From: Akanthomyces muscarius
Taxonomy: Eukaryota; Ascomycota; Sordariomycetes; Hypocreales; Cordycipitaceae
Reading direction: 5' to 3'
NCBI RefSeq assembly: GCF_028009165.1
Contig: NC_079244.1
Span: 620,001-684,000, forward strand
Length of the DNA stretch: 64,000 nucleotides
Position 1 is the first letter of the stretch; the number at the start of each line of letters is the position of its first letter. Under the pieces are notes generated by a model. That model saw only the letters and a list, made by a program, of their open reading frames with translations, was not told the origin of the DNA and made no database searches. Made by a program: the position numbers and the translations under genes. Positions 32,801 through 41,742 of this stretch are shown piece by piece.

Positions 32801-33624
32801 CGGCAATCTCTTCGTCACAACACACAATACAGGCCAACAACGTAGGCCTATATGATGCCGAGAATACACGTATAACACCACCTACTCCATCACCACAAAA
32901 TATACCACAAGAAGATGTGCAGACATTGGCGGAGCATATGCCTGCACAACAACCGGCATATCCGCAAATACAGGGGACAGGTACGCCCCGGCCCTCCTCG
33001 GCAGTCGGTAGGCATACGCCCAAAACCGATGGGGCATCAACTGCATTACTAGAGCCTCTCACAGCACCAGCACTAGTTAGGCATATGACTGTAATTGAGC
33101 TTAATAGCCTGTTAGATAGTGATCAGTTGGAAACAATCGATCTATCTACAGTCCCAGCCGCGGGCATATGCCAGGATGATGATCTATCAATCATCAGTAT
33201 AAGAGCTTTAACACCAAGCCGTATTAGACCAATTACTGATGCAGATTGTAAACCAGTAAGTAATAGACATAATATAGGCATATTCCCAGGACTAACTTTC
33301 TCTAGGAACCAAAAACACCACAACAACAAAAACGGGATCGCTCTAGCTCATCAGCAACGTGCTCACTACCATCAATTTCTCAGATATCTCTACGACCAAA
33401 ACGGCCCCGGCATATGCCAGAGATAGATCAATTTGATGATGCTGAGATTTCTGCACTTCTTCTACAGCAGAAGGTGGTCAGAGAGGAGTATAAAGATCTT
33501 ATTCAAGAGGATATTCAACATATAAAAGAAAAGTGTCAAAGACTCAGACAAGGTATATGCTTAAGAGAGTTTTAAAAGATACTTAACTAATTTATATATA
33601 GGAAAGGAAAAAAGAATAAGCTAG
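29898..33624 (+). pseudogene. MULE transposase with WRKY-GCM1-type zinc finger, disrupted by nonsense codons
   Basis: A spliced gene of about ten exons; start ATGATGTCATC at 29898, end TAG at 33622. Domains in order: an N-terminal region with STRVGKCTTVSLVF; a GCM1/WRKY-like Cys-His segment (HSCRVKFNVYIP to DVHTHVPPPPKNIP, 31060-31200); the MULE DDE core with IDLSFKMIRGKANI (first Asp, about 31660), FYTVTTDIDGKQAH (second Asp, about 32005), LIFCQVHIQRN (about 32150) and NTNIAESGHW (about 32410); then a long Ser/Pro/Thr tail, a basic RPKRPR and a predicted coiled coil. Nonsense codons interrupt the frame: TAA 30257, TAG 31563, 31716, 32116, 32122 and 32179. The TAG codons sit where Trp would fit, so TGG-to-TAG, and TAA fits CAA-to-TAA: changes expected of RIP. 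Two splice junctions near 31000 and 31840 do not resolve cleanly. Probably inactive here; active copies may exist elsewhere. Confidence 0.82.
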
Positions 33625-33678
33625 TTTTTTTTCGTTTTTTTACGCTAGATTGAAAATTAGATATTAAATAAGTATATG

Positions 33679-34695
33679 CTAGGAAAATGCTAAGTGGCTT
33701 ACTTGTGATAACTTTTGTAAAGCCCGGGTAGTCTTTTTAGGTGAAGTAGTTGCGTAGCATATGCTCTGCGACTTATTAACTCTTATCACGGACTCTGTAG
33801 AGGTAATATCCTCAGGCATATGCTGACTGCTAGCTGTGTACATTCTGGCTGTGTCCTCAAGTGAGGAGTCTGTGTTAATTGTGGTGTCTGGTTGACCGTT
33901 GTCTGAGCATATGCTGGTTTGATCCCGCTCTGATCGTGTGGTTGTAGGATCTAATGTGGGAGAGACTGGCACACCGTGAGCATATGCACACGGTGTGTTG
34001 AATGTATTTTCGAACAACATCTGTCGGAAACTTGAACGATGGAATTGTCTACCATATTTCTGTGCAAATGCTAGGTCTTGTTGGCTATAAGATTATTAGC
34101 ATATGCGTATAATATGAATAGTAGATACCTACGCAAGATACTCAAGCTCAGTCGCTACCTTATATAAAAATGAGGTCTTTGGTAGGTTTTTTGGCTCACG
34201 CTGGTACCGAGCATCACGCCAACCGCCATTGAGAACCCAGGCGCGAATAGTACTACTAAGTGTAAGCATATGTCACGTCTATTCTAAAAGAATACTTACT
34301 TCTCTCCAATTAGGCGTTCTTCGTCTGATATATTCGCCTTATTTGGGAGGCGGATATGGTAGGGATGTGCTGTTCGAATGTGACGATAAAACTAAAGTAT
34401 TTGATAAGTATATCCCTAGCAAGCGCCTGGCATATGTTAGGCCACCTACATTCACATTCTCAGTATATACCCTTCCACACATTCTGCCAGTACTGTTGAC
34501 AATAATATCACAAATGTGTGTGTTGACACGGGAGAGAATTTGTGTGTTTTTCTTCTCAACTGGTCCTAAAATAGAGTTAGCATATGCTGATAAAGTGATA
34601 TAAATATTCTGACCATGATGGAAGCCAAACTTTGATGGATTTGATGCATTTATCACATCAATATCTGTATACTCTAATAGAAGTTGTCGCGCCAT
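33679..34695 (-). CDS. Element-encoded finger protein A (C-x9-C...H-x4-H)
   Basis: 265 aa, intact, in five exons: 34695-34614, 34565-34471, 34391-34300, 34255-34133, 34084-33679. All phases agree. Introns are 48, 79, 44 and 48 nt and each has an exact or one-base-variant GCATATGC. Residues about 40-66 read HICDIIVNSTGRMCGRFYRH then IRTAH, a C-x9-C-x6-H-x4-H arrangement that could bind zinc. It is followed by a helical block (STIRAWVLNGGWRDARYQRE; LEYLAQQDLAFAQKYGRQFH) shared with protein B. The Ser/Thr-rich tail is encoded by exon 5, which holds four more palindromes. I know no named family. Suggested role: DNA binding at the palindromes (inference). Confidence 0.65.
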
Positions 34696-35308
34696 CTTAC
34701 AGGAATCTCAGTAGAAGATGTAAGGAGGAAGAGGGGTATATGCCTGATTAATTTCTATACTAGGCGGGACGGATTATTATTAATCCATAGCTTACGCATT
34801 TTTCCTCCGCATAGAAATATCTTTATAGTAAGCATAACTTATAGCGAGCATATGCTAGATTACGAAATAACCTAGTAAGTGTCCAGGGGCTGCCTGCCCG
34901 CTACTAGCCCGTATTATGTATTGGAATTTCAGCATATGCCGAAAAAACGACTGCCTGCCGGAGGCTGTATTGCGCTCTGGAATTTCAGCATATGCCGAAA
35001 AAAAGTTGACTGCCTCGCCGCGCGGTCTGTAGGGTAGCCTGCCTGCCTTACGCTAGCTAGGCGCAGCTGGCAGCCTGTAGCCGTTTAAATCTCTCGGCAT
35101 ATGCTCACAACATGCACATGAGGGACAGAAAAGATTGGGAAATGACTTTTTATTTTTCGGCATATGCCGAGGGTATCCTTCCGGTCTGCTTGCCGGGAAC
35201 AAAAACATCGCCGCCTGCCTCTCAGCATATGCTGAGCACCCTCCTGAAATTCACGAAAACAACAAAGCAAAAAACTGTCCAAGTCCCGAGGAGAGGCTGG
35301 GCATATGC
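34696..35308. other. Inter-gene segment of the transposon with dense palindromes
   Basis: Between the two minus-strand genes. It holds palindromes at about 34848, 34930, 34985, 35096, 35160, 35225 and 35301, plus a 26-bp direct repeat. It probably contains the promoter of protein A and the 3' end of protein B. Confidence 0.6.
34922..35003. repeat. 26-bp direct repeat containing the palindrome
   Basis: Copies at 34922-34947 and 34978-35003, each TGGAATTTCAGCATATGCCG followed by six A. The 56-bp period suggests local duplication as one way the palindrome multiplied. Confidence 0.9.
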
Positions 35309-36673
35309 TCAGGCCTTGTTGGCGGCAGCCTTCTTGGAAGGCTGGGCCTGGCGCGTGGAGGTGCGCGTAGCAGCTATTGATTGTCAGAATGCTGTCAGCA
35401 TATGCTCGGCGTACTACTTACCAGGGGCGGCACCCTTGGTGCCCGTGGCCGCCTTGTTAAGGCGGCGCTTCTTCGACGGGGCTATTTGTCGAGGGTCAGC
35501 CTAGAACCTTGTGGGCATATGCTCAGATACTTACGGGGGGGGCCCTGGGAGGGGGAGGGGGAGCGGTCCGGGACAGCAGCCTATTACTCGTCAGCATATG
35601 CTCAGTACATGTTCGTAGTGATTAATACTTACACCGCGGCCGCGCTTGCGCGGGGTGGTCTGCGCCTAGAAAAAGTATTATTATCTTGAGTACTCGGCAT
35701 ATGCTCAGACTAAAACTTACAGCAGGCGGGGAGCGGTGGAAACGACCAGTCTTGTCGCCGGTCGCGGCGCGCCAGACGGGATCAGCGCGACTAACATTAA
35801 TCAGCATATGCTCAGCTTGTTCGCACAGGATTCTCTACTCACGCCTTGGCCTCCAGAAAATCCGCGATCTTCTGGATCGGGCCGCCAAGGGGACCGGCAC
35901 TAGAGGTTGTTAGCTCAGCATATGCTCAGACGGTTTCTTTCACTTACCCGGGCTCGTCCAGGAAGGCGGCCCTCTTCCACTCCTGGGAGAGGACATACCA
36001 GAGGAGGGAGCTATCACGGGTCAGCATATGCTCAGCATCGGCCTGAAACTACTTACCGGCGGGCGGTGGCCTTGTCGGCGGTGGTCAAGTTGCGCCGACC
36101 GGAGGAAACGGCTACTGATGTCAGCATATGCTCAGAACTTACTTGGGCTTACTTACGGTCGAAGCCGTGCATCGTCTTGATGTGCTTCTTCATCTATTTT
36201 TTTTTGTTAGCCCGGCATATGCCCGGAAGATGCGCAACACTTACTTGGCCGGAGCCACCCAAGAAGGCAATCACGGTGCCACACATGACGCCAAGCTCGT
36301 TCTTGACGCCGCACCTTTTGAGAATTAGCTGGGCATATGCTTATGCTCAGTATTACTTACACCATGGTGTTGACCTTGGCGATCTGAATCGAGCCTAAGA
36401 AAATTGGTCAGCATATGCCTGGAATCGGTTGACAGGGAGCTTACGGAGGGGGGGGGTGGTGGCCTTCGATGCCCATGTCGCCTAGAAAAAAATTAGTATG
36501 TGGGCTTTGAGCATATGCTCAACCCGTGCTTACCGCAGTGGATGCCAAGGGCTGTCTCGCTGGGTGCCCCAACGCAGTTGACCAGCTCCTGGTCAGTGAA
36601 AGTTGCTGGGCATATGCTCAGTACATGTTCAAGTTATTGTACCACACAAAAACTTACTTCCGAAAGAATCCAT
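35309..36673 (-). CDS. Element-encoded finger protein B, extremely intron-rich, paralogue of protein A
   Basis: About 245 aa from 14 short exons; start MDSFG at 36673, stop TGA at 35309-35311. Thirteen coding introns of 34-69 nt, nearly all with donor GTAAG, each hold one GCATATGC; two more such introns seem to lie in the leader. Visible parts: TDQELVNCVGAPSETALGIH, then VCGVKNELGVMCG to GQMKKHIKTMHGF (C-x9-C-x14-H-x4-H), then SLLWYVLSQEWKRAAFLDEP, GPIQKIADFLEAKARADPVW and DKTGRFHRSP, which align with protein A. The tail is basic (TPRKRGRG, SKKRRLNKA), likely a nuclear signal. Two one-base frame conflicts fall in a G9 run (36448-36456) and a G8 run (35535-35542). The stop codon is made from the palindrome flank TGAGCATATGC. 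Exons are GC-rich, unlike the transposase. Confidence 0.6.
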
Positions 36674-37075
36674 CTGCATTCGTTAGCATATGCTGAGTGT
36701 ACTCTAGGAACAGGGGTAAACTTACCTTTGATGATGGCGGGGGGGCGCGCGCAGTTGTTGTATATCTACTACCTGTCTAGTCAGCATATGCTGGGTGCTT
36801 GCTTCGGGGGCAGGGCCTGCATACAGAATTTGATGATGATGAAGAAGAGAGAAAGGAGAAGAGGAGCAGGATCTAGGCATATGAGTTAATTGTTCCTAAG
36901 CACTGGCCAGGGCACGTGAGGTATCTCAAAGGAAGTGAATTCATTGTGATCTTTTTCATTGTCTATTGCTCAGATCAACTTCAGATCAGAGTAACAAAGA
37001 GGCATATACTAATTTGAGTGAAAAGGCGGGTACCTTGCATATGCAGAGCATCTGCAGCAGAGAATCATTTTTCTG

Positions 37076-37138
37076 CCGCTTTTTGCCCCACCCTAGCCTC
37101 CAATAGCTTCGCCACCACCACCAGTGAGCTTAGTGCTC
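37076..37138 (-). repeat. Right terminal inverted repeat
   Basis: Reverse complement begins GAGCACTAAGCTCACTGG and continues with TGGTGGTGG, GAAGCTATTGGAGG and GGTGGGGCAAAAAGCGG; pairs with 29550-29620. Confidence 0.85.
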
Positions 37139-37147
37139 CGATTTATT
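37139..37147 (+). repeat. Target-site duplication, right copy
   Basis: CGATTTATT, identical to 29541-29549. Confidence 0.85.
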
Positions 37148-38504
37148 CTGCGGCGTGCCGACTCTAATAAGTGGGAATGCAAGGATGAGCTTTAACTACG
37201 TAACCGGAGCTCACCTAGGCTAAGCCTTTGTCCTGGATATGCTCCAGCTACCGTGCACCCAAACTTCTAAGTCACCCCTCTCACAGGCACCACCGGCTCT
37301 CAGGATTACGCAGCAAGAGACCGGGATATCGATCTCTGACGTCAGCCTTTCGGTGCGAACAATAGTATCATCGTCAACTTCAGCACTGGCGACGACGGCG
37401 CGCAACTCAAGTCGTGGTATCTGGTCAACGCGCTCACTGACATGCGTGATAAGAACAGGCCCTTCTCTGGCCAGCAGGGGGCGTCTAGCTGGGTCTGTCC
37501 TAAAAGACTTAATTAGCAGCACTGAAGCCGAAAACTTATAGCGGTACGTGTAGGCCCTTCACCTAAGAGAGATAGCTACTTTTATAAAGGAAGATAATAC
37601 CTACTAAGATATAATAAATAAAAACTAGTTATGTTAAGTAACTAAAGCTAAATAACTATTTTATTATTTTTAATATTATTATTATTAGTACTCTAACTAA
37701 GCTTTAGCCTATCTAGTACTTTTATTAATAATAATAAAGGAAGGAAAAACTATAATAGTAGCGGGCCTATACTAGTATAAATATATGCACTCCTACTTAC
37801 GTAAAAACCTCTCCTACTAACTACTATATTAGTTAAATTAATATATAGACAAAGTTAATAGTAAGTAGTTATTTATAACAATAAAAGTATTTAATTATAC
37901 GAAAGTAATATGTTATATAATATATACATAGTATTACTATCAAAAAGAGGGAATAACTAATTAAAAGTATTATAATAGTGTCAGGGACCTCGAAGCTATA
38001 TAGTGGATGCTAGGGATACTCGGCCACGGTCTGCTATTACTTGATCTTTTTGATCTCTGTAGCCGAGTGGTTTACCTAGCGCCCCGGTTCCTCACAGGAT
38101 ACCAGACCGTGGCCGAGTAGGCCTAGGCTTACCGGCTTACTGATGGTAAAATTTAGCGACGACTTCTCTAGCAGTTACTAAATACCCAGGGGGCCTCTTC
38201 CGCCAGTTTTGCATGTCCTGTCTAGCCTATTTGGCAACGTAGTGTACCGTAGGCTGCCTCTCATAGGTATACATTCACTAAATTTTAGTATAATCATCCG
38301 TTGTGAGAAGGGCTAGTTATATATTGATATACTATACATTAGATTTAAAGAGTATTCCGTTCCTTATATCTTTTATATACAATAACTAATGGGGCCACTA
38401 TTTGGCGTCTACCCTCACGCTAGGACATTACTGTTTTTCTCGACTCAGCAAAATCTTTCAATATTGATGGACAGGTTACATTCGTGAAAAAGGAAACGAC
38501 CCCG
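37148..38504. other. AT-rich, gene-free right flank of the transposon
   Basis: From about 37550 to 38000 the sequence is very AT-rich with many TA steps (TTTATTATTTTTAATATT type), as left by RIP on old repeats. No coding capacity remains. A 103-bp hairpin lies at 38017-38119 (separate entry). GC content recovers near 38400. Confidence 0.6.
38017..38119. repeat. 103-bp element with perfect 17-bp inverted ends
   Basis: TACTCGGCCACGGTCTG at 38017-38033 is the exact reverse complement of 38103-38119. The loop contains TAGCCGAGTGG at about 38060, which matches a tRNA A-box, followed by a weak B-box-like GGTTCCTCAC. It may be a tiny inverted-repeat element or a hairpin with a tRNA-related core. 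Confidence 0.7.
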
Positions 38505-39719
38505 TCATACCCATTTATCCCGCAACTTCTCCATTAAGCCCCAGGCCTGTCTTCTGACCTGATCAGTGCGACTCAACAAGGCCGTCCTGGAGCATCGGCA
38601 AGACTGGCTAGTACTAGAGTTTCTACAACTTGAAGCACAGCTTGTATTGCTTCCCTGTCTGTGGCTCTGCGCAGCAATATATGAGCCAAAGTGAAAAAGC
38701 GAATGATCCAAACGGCAGAGCACCATCATTATTTCCAGTTGGCGATGGGCAATTTGGGAGGATGCATCAGGGCTGGACCACTGGTCGGCTTGCATGATGG
38801 GGGCACTTGACGTGCTTACCGACTGCTGTTCGCCCATTTTTAGGGTAAAGAAAACGAGATCAGCTATGATTTCAACAGCTTCCTCAACGGCTACACGCAA
38901 GATGGTCCACGAGTATTGCTCTTTACGAGCTTGGAAGCTACCCTGGTCTTGTGGCATCTTCAATACCGTCTGAAACAGCTTGTCAATGGTGCAGGACATG
39001 GCAAAGATTTTGTTTCGGCTCGTGTCGGCGCACAGATCAAGTGAGCAGTTCTGGCTCCATCCGTGTATCTCGTTGCAGATCTGCATGACGTCGAAGAATT
39101 CTGTCGACGTGGTGGCTGCCTCGCCGGAGACGTCTGACATGTGGTTAAAGCAGTTTGCCATGGCATTCTGGCCGGCACTGTCGGGCAACGGACTGGTGTC
39201 CAAGGGCGACGGTAGTGGGAGGCTGGACATCAGCCTGTCGGTCGTCATATCCTCAACCTGCGAATGGAAGTTTTGGAAGACGGTCAAATCTTTTTCGGTG
39301 TTGGAGGTGTGGCGGTGTGGAGTCAAGTAGGACAGAGGAGGCGACGTTGGTAATGATAATGCCGACGAAAAGTAGTCGGTAATCTGGTTACTCGTGCTTG
39401 AGCGACGCTGTGCTTTACTCTGCTTGGCCACTGAGTCGCCGGAAGAGGTGCGATCGAGGAATGAGGGTGATATGGCCCGGCGATTTCGATTGACGCCGTG
39501 TCTTGTATTGTTTTGGGAGTTTGCTTTTCTCGGCCGTCCAGTCTTGGACTTGAGAGAAAAAAGACACTGCCGCTGATTTTCCGAACAGGCCTCGCAGGTG
39601 CCTTCAGAGCTGTGGTGCGAGACACGACATCGTATCTTTCGCTTGTGGCATTCCTCACAGGCTAATCGAAGCTCACTCAGCTCAACAGGTGGCCAGCTGC
39701 CTAGAACAGGGTCTTCCAT
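38505..39719 (-). CDS. Zn2Cys6 transcription factor
   Basis: 404 aa, one exon. The binuclear cluster is at residues 20-52: ACEECHKRKIRCRVSHHSSE then GTCEACSENQRQCLF, six Cys with the Cys-x2-Cys-x6-Cys start. A basic linker KSKTGRPRKANSQ follows, with an AT-hook-like GRPRK. The middle is Ser/Pro-rich, and residues about 200-400 contain a helical region with repeated acidic segments (AVEEAVEIIADLVFF) like the AflR/fungal-specific regulatory part. The target genes are unknown; no biosynthetic backbone enzyme is next to it. Confidence 0.9.
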   Translation of the reverse strand: MEDPVLGSWPPVELSELRLACEECHKRKIRCRVSHHSSEGTCEACSENQRQCLFSLKSKTGRPRKANSQNNTRHGVNRNRRAISPSFLDRTSSGDSVAKQSKAQRRSSTSNQITDYFSSALSLPTSPPLSYLTPHRHTSNTEKDLTVFQNFHSQVEDMTTDRLMSSLPLPSPLDTSPLPDSAGQNAMANCFNHMSDVSGEAATTSTEFFDVMQICNEIHGWSQNCSLDLCADTSRNKIFAMSCTIDKLFQTVLKMPQDQGSFQARKEQYSWTILRVAVEEAVEIIADLVFFTLKMGEQQSVSTSSAPIMQADQWSSPDASSQIAHRQLEIMMVLCRLDHSLFHFGSYIAAQSHRQGSNTSCASSCRNSSTSQSCRCSRTALLSRTDQVRRQAWGLMEKLRDKWV

Positions 39720-40200
39720 TGTAAAGATGGTAGCATCAGACTAGGGTAGCTAGCGATACTAAGCACCGGGCCAAGCATGGAATTCGAGTTGAGTATCGGG
39801 GAAAAAGACTAAACAATGGTTTATCAAGGCGCTTCTTTCAAAGCGGGATTAGATCAGGCTACGCCCGGGTAAGCTTGCTCAGCAGAGCCGGGTGAAGCTG
39901 CCCGGTGGCGACATCTCATGTAATTTACCGCATCAAGCATTGCCAACAAAGGTACTCTACTACTTAAATCCTTCCAGCCTCGTCCAATCGCCGCACCTCA
40001 TTTGCGGTGCCAAGACCCCAACCATAGCCTGGATCCTTACCCTCGTTTGAGATGGATCCGCGCCAGAAAACAGGTTTACAGTACATCAGATGATATGGCT
40101 GCAGCATTGTACTTGGACCAACCCCTCTTTAGGGCAGGGCCTAGGCCCACGGAGAGGCTCGCCCGCCGCTGCAAGGCGCCCTGCCGCAAAGTCTTCTGCT

Positions 40201-40298
40201 GCAAAGCCGCCCAGCTGCAGTGGTGAGGATTGATGTGGCTTGTTTGGCAGGCGGCTAAGCGACTGAGAGGACTTTTCCTGGCTGCTGGGCGGTTTTGC
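40201..40298. repeat. Imperfect hairpin, 15-bp arms
   Basis: GCAAAGCCGCCCAGC at 40201-40215 pairs with GCTGGGCGGTTTTGC at 40284-40298 with one mismatch; 98 bp in all. Confidence 0.55.
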
Positions 40299-40573
40299 TA
40301 GGTTCCCGTCGTCTGAACTATCCCCCGGATCCCCACTGAAATCATTTAACTCGTGGACCATGCGGGGGTCCTTATTTCATGTAATATAGGGGGATATACG
40401 GAGTAGGCTGTCCACAACTGAGTGGTCGGCCACGATTTTTGCATGTCACTTTCTTACTCTTTCAGCCATCTAAATCGCCACTAAATATATTAACAATATT
40501 TAATAGAAATGTAATTATGCGGTTTTTCTACAGCCAGCCAAAGCCAGCCAGAGTAGCCTTCCAGACGGCCAGC

Positions 40574-40700
40574 ACGTACAAACAGCCCTCTAAGAAGCCG
40601 CCAGCCTGCCCTGTATCCAGCCTTCATCTACTTATCTACGTGACTGCCTAGAAGGCTGTTTCAGGGCCTGCTAGCGGCTTCTTGGAGACTGTTTGTACGT
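40574..40700. repeat. MITE-like imperfect hairpin, 127 bp
   Basis: ACGTACAAACAG at 40574 pairs with CTGTTTGTACGT ending at 40700. Pairing continues inward through AAGAAGCCGCCAGC/GCTAGCGGCTTCTT and GCCCTG/CAGGGC with a few mismatches, so nearly the whole unit folds on itself. No target duplication was clear. Confidence 0.7.
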
Positions 40701-41742
40701 TCGTGTGTCGTGAGTCCCCCCGCCCTCTCCCACGTAGGTAATCTTCGAAAAAATTCTGGCCTGGGGTAAGCTCCCAACTTGGATGTGCAAAGCCTCAGTA
40801 CGTTCGGCGAGGCAAACTTGTGGCTTCGATTCAAGGCTAAGAGCTTATACTTAGTGTCAAGCGTGGAGGGATGCAAAAGACAGTGGACTGCCAGTGACCC
40901 TTTCAGCCTTTGGCGGGAGGCACCCCCTGAGGGTGTCCCTAGCAGCCCAGACACACTACAGATAGCTTTTTCCTTTTTCCTCAATCAACACAATCACTCC
41001 ATGACTAATAGCTGCTCTGCGTGACATTTGGGACAAATCGGTGGCGTGCCCGGATCTAGGGCATCTCGTTTGTCCACTAGTCGGCTGACCTAAACTATCT
41101 CAGATGGCAACAACGCAATCTCATCTCTGTTTACAGTGGATCTTGGCCGGATAGTTTCAAAGTTCCGGGGCGCAATTACACGGCCGCCTTTTCCCCGAGG
41201 CTTGGCCGGCGCCCATCTCCTACGGCCAGACCAACAACATGCCGCCAAAAGCCAGTTACATCAGCTTGCAGCATGACGAGGATCAAGGAAGCAGCTGCGG
41301 TCAATGCAGCGGCCGATCGGTCTTTTGTGCGTCATTGGCCTACGTACTTGCGTAAGACGAACAGACAGCGAGCAGAACAATGGGCGGACGGAAGAATGCG
41401 ATCGCTCAACTTTAGAAGAGCAGTCACGTAAAGGTCAAACTAGATCTTGCATCGATATCCAAAAAGAGGCGAATACTCGTGCACAGAATCGTTTCACTTG
41501 CTTGGTGCTTCCAATCAGAGGGCTTAGTATCCGGGGGTGACTCTGTCAACTTGGTTTTCTTGGAGCCCAAGGACTATCGCATACCCTGACGCGCCGTAGT
41601 CCGCCCCCTGCTATGCCGCTCTTTGAAGCGATAGCTTCACTAACCTCAAGTGTTTTGGAGACCTATTTGACCAAACTAGCCGCCGCTTTGTGTAGTTGGC
41701 GCCATCTAGCGATATATCCAGTTCGAACAACGTTCCGCAATC

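Larger units (their letters stand above)
29633..37044. repeat. Interspersed palindrome array, GCATATGC, about 45 exact copies
   Basis: First exact copy 29633-29640, last 37037-37044. Flanks are often extended symmetrically (TCAGCATATGCTGA, CCGGCATATGCCGG, GGGCATATGCCC). Between about 35096 and 36788 nineteen copies follow each other every 65-120 bp. Copies lie in introns, exons, intergenic DNA and close to both termini. One-base variants such as GCATATAC, GTATATGC, ACATATGC and GCATATGT are frequent in the left half and fit C-to-T/G-to-A decay. A random 7.6-kb sequence would hold about 0.1 copies of an 8-mer. Function unknown; a binding site for an element-encoded dimeric protein is the simplest idea. 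Confidence 0.95.
29550..37138. mobile_element. Mutator-like (MULE) DNA transposon with an internal GCATATGC palindrome array
   Basis: A 7589-bp element bounded by inverted termini of 63-71 bp and a perfect 9-bp direct duplication (CGATTTATT). The plus strand carries a spliced MULE transposase gene with nonsense codons (29898-33624). The minus strand carries two finger-protein genes (34695-33679 and 36673-35309) that are paralogues of each other. About 45 exact GCATATGC palindromes plus many one-base variants are spread over the whole interior; two others occur in the remaining 56 kb. The left half is AT-rich, while exons of the right gene are GC-rich. Termini, duplication and transposase agree on a MULE. 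The two accessory genes and the palindrome array are not parts I know from any described fungal MULE. Confidence 0.85.
39720..41742. other. 2-kb interval without genes, with hairpin repeats
   Basis: No supported coding frame. It holds two inverted-repeat hairpins (40201-40298 and 40574-40700) and a TACGGAGTA motif near 40395 of the kind common in fungal repeats. This looks like a site of past small-transposon insertion. Confidence 0.5.

Noticed and set aside
29633..37044. CRISPR array
   Set aside because: The repeat is only 8 bp, spacing is uneven, copies lie in coding exons and introns, and the organism is a eukaryote.
29550..37138. Starship, KDZ or CACTA element
   Set aside because: No DUF3435 tyrosine recombinase was seen. 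The transposase motifs and 9-bp duplication fit MULE. A CACTA string occurs at the right end but not at the left, and the duplication is too long for that group.
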